Of a stretch of DNA of 6,944 nucleotides, positions 6,705-6,944 are shown in pieces (position 1 is the first letter of the stretch; each line of letters opens with the position of its first letter). The notes below the pieces were generated by a model. It worked only from the letters and a program-made list of their open reading frames with translations, was not told where the DNA came from and did not search any database. The stretch comes from DATKZH01 sp964505295 (GTDB lineage: Bacteria; Planctomycetota; Planctomycetia; Pirellulales; Thermoguttaceae): contig CAZDHR010000378.1 of NCBI GenBank assembly GCA_964505295.1, positions 1-6,944 of the forward strand, given 5' to 3'. The translations under genes were made by a program, and so were the position numbers.

Positions 6705-6944
6705 ATGCCCATTCACGGAAAGAACCTGCTGGGAAGCTCGGTCGTGGCGGCGGGCACGAGGACGTTCCGGGCGGTCAATCCGGCGACCGGCGAGCAGATC
6801 GAGCCGCCCTTCTTCGACGCCACGCAAGAGGAGCTGGACCAGGCCCTGGAGCTTGCCGATTGGGCCTTCCAGTCGCGCGGGAGCGTCGTGAAAAAGGGGA
6901 CAGGTCCAATTTGCCGGAACGGCCCGGAGGGTGCTTCGCACAAA
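6705..6944 (+). CDS. Aldehyde dehydrogenase N-terminus (2-oxoglutarate semialdehyde type), disrupted or cut at window edge
   Basis: Eighty codons are open to the window edge. The first 58 or so fit the N-terminus of NAD(P)-dependent aldehyde dehydrogenases: HGKNLLGSS (4-12), TFRAVNPATGEQIEPPF (20-36), then ATQEELDQALELADWAFQS (39-57). The FRAVNPATGE...EPPF form with a short lead is what I recall for 2-oxoglutarate semialdehyde dehydrogenases, which oxidise the product of the upstream dehydratase to 2-oxoglutarate. Full-length enzymes have about 500 residues, so NAD(P)-binding and catalytic Cys/Glu regions are not in view. After about residue 58 the expected pattern (Y/R plus SPxxRAxFLRxIAD) is lost and the frame reads through a repeat-like element (from about 6891). 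The gene is therefore either broken by an insertion, which would make it a pseudogene, or the window ends at an assembly junction in a repeat. Confidence 0.75.
   Translation, partial: MPIHGKNLLGSSVVAAGTRTFRAVNPATGEQIEPPFFDATQEELDQALELADWAFQSRGSVVKKGTGPICRNGPEGASHK
6891..6944. repeat. Left part of a REP/MITE-like hairpin element
   Basis: From 6891 the sequence AAAAAGGGGACAGGTCCAAT, then TTG, GC-rich centre and CACAAA, resembles a dispersed inverted-repeat element that I recall beginning AAAAGGGGACAGGTCCA and ending with its reverse complement, often linked to IS200-like/REP transposases. Within the window TTTG-type bases at 6909-6914 can pair with CAAA at the extreme end (6941-6944), as expected if the right arm starts exactly there. 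The right arm itself lies outside the window, so the identification is partial. Confidence 0.6.

Noticed and set aside
5789..6712. Long open frame on the - strand opposite the FAH-family gene
   Set aside because: The + strand frame shows a complete enzyme family pattern with metal-ligand residues. The antisense translation has low-complexity Arg/Ala/Val runs and no recognisable domain.

Overview
The window is GC-rich (by eye about 60-65%) bacterial chromosomal DNA. Its intergenic spacers carry short repeats of a style I associate with Planctomycetes of the Pirellulales type: a GGGAGTA/GGAGTTG mini-repeat, a GGCACACGCCGTGTGCC palindrome, and a GGGGACAGGTCC element at the right edge. The planctomycete assignment is an inference from repeat style and gene types; there is no rRNA or marker gene here.

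Layout. (1) Positions 126-4700, + strand: a three-gene ABC export or lipoprotein-handling operon. It encodes a LolD/MacB-type ATPase, an 8-TM duplicated FtsX/MacB-type permease whose GTG start overlaps the ATPase stop, and a membrane fusion protein (MFP) of the HlyD/MacA type. The MFP carries an intact RxxxLxxxxxxS motif at the predicted tip of its helical hairpin, which predicts docking to a TolC-like outer-membrane channel. No such channel is encoded here. (2) Positions 4701-4798: a convergent spacer with two copies of a 13-bp palindrome, one inside a perfect 7-bp stem that could end transcription from both sides. (3) Positions 4799-5602, - strand: a DUF4253 protein of unknown function with an acidic, Met-rich insertion before its conserved LWWD end. 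It has its own sigma70-like promoter and a 7-bp dyad over the -35 box. (4) Positions 5843-6944, + strand: an FAH-fold protein of the 2-keto-3-deoxy-arabinonate dehydratase type, followed at once by the start of an aldehyde dehydrogenase resembling 2-oxoglutarate semialdehyde dehydrogenase. These two enzymes catalyse consecutive last steps of oxidative, non-phosphorylating pentose degradation to 2-oxoglutarate.

The most notable point is at the right edge. About 60 codons into the aldehyde dehydrogenase the reading frame leaves the family pattern and enters what looks like the left half of a REP/MITE-like hairpin element. Either the gene is interrupted, or the window ends at a repeat-caused assembly break. 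I see no clearly new multi-gene system. The window is mainly ordinary transport and sugar-acid catabolism with some unusual small-scale structure.
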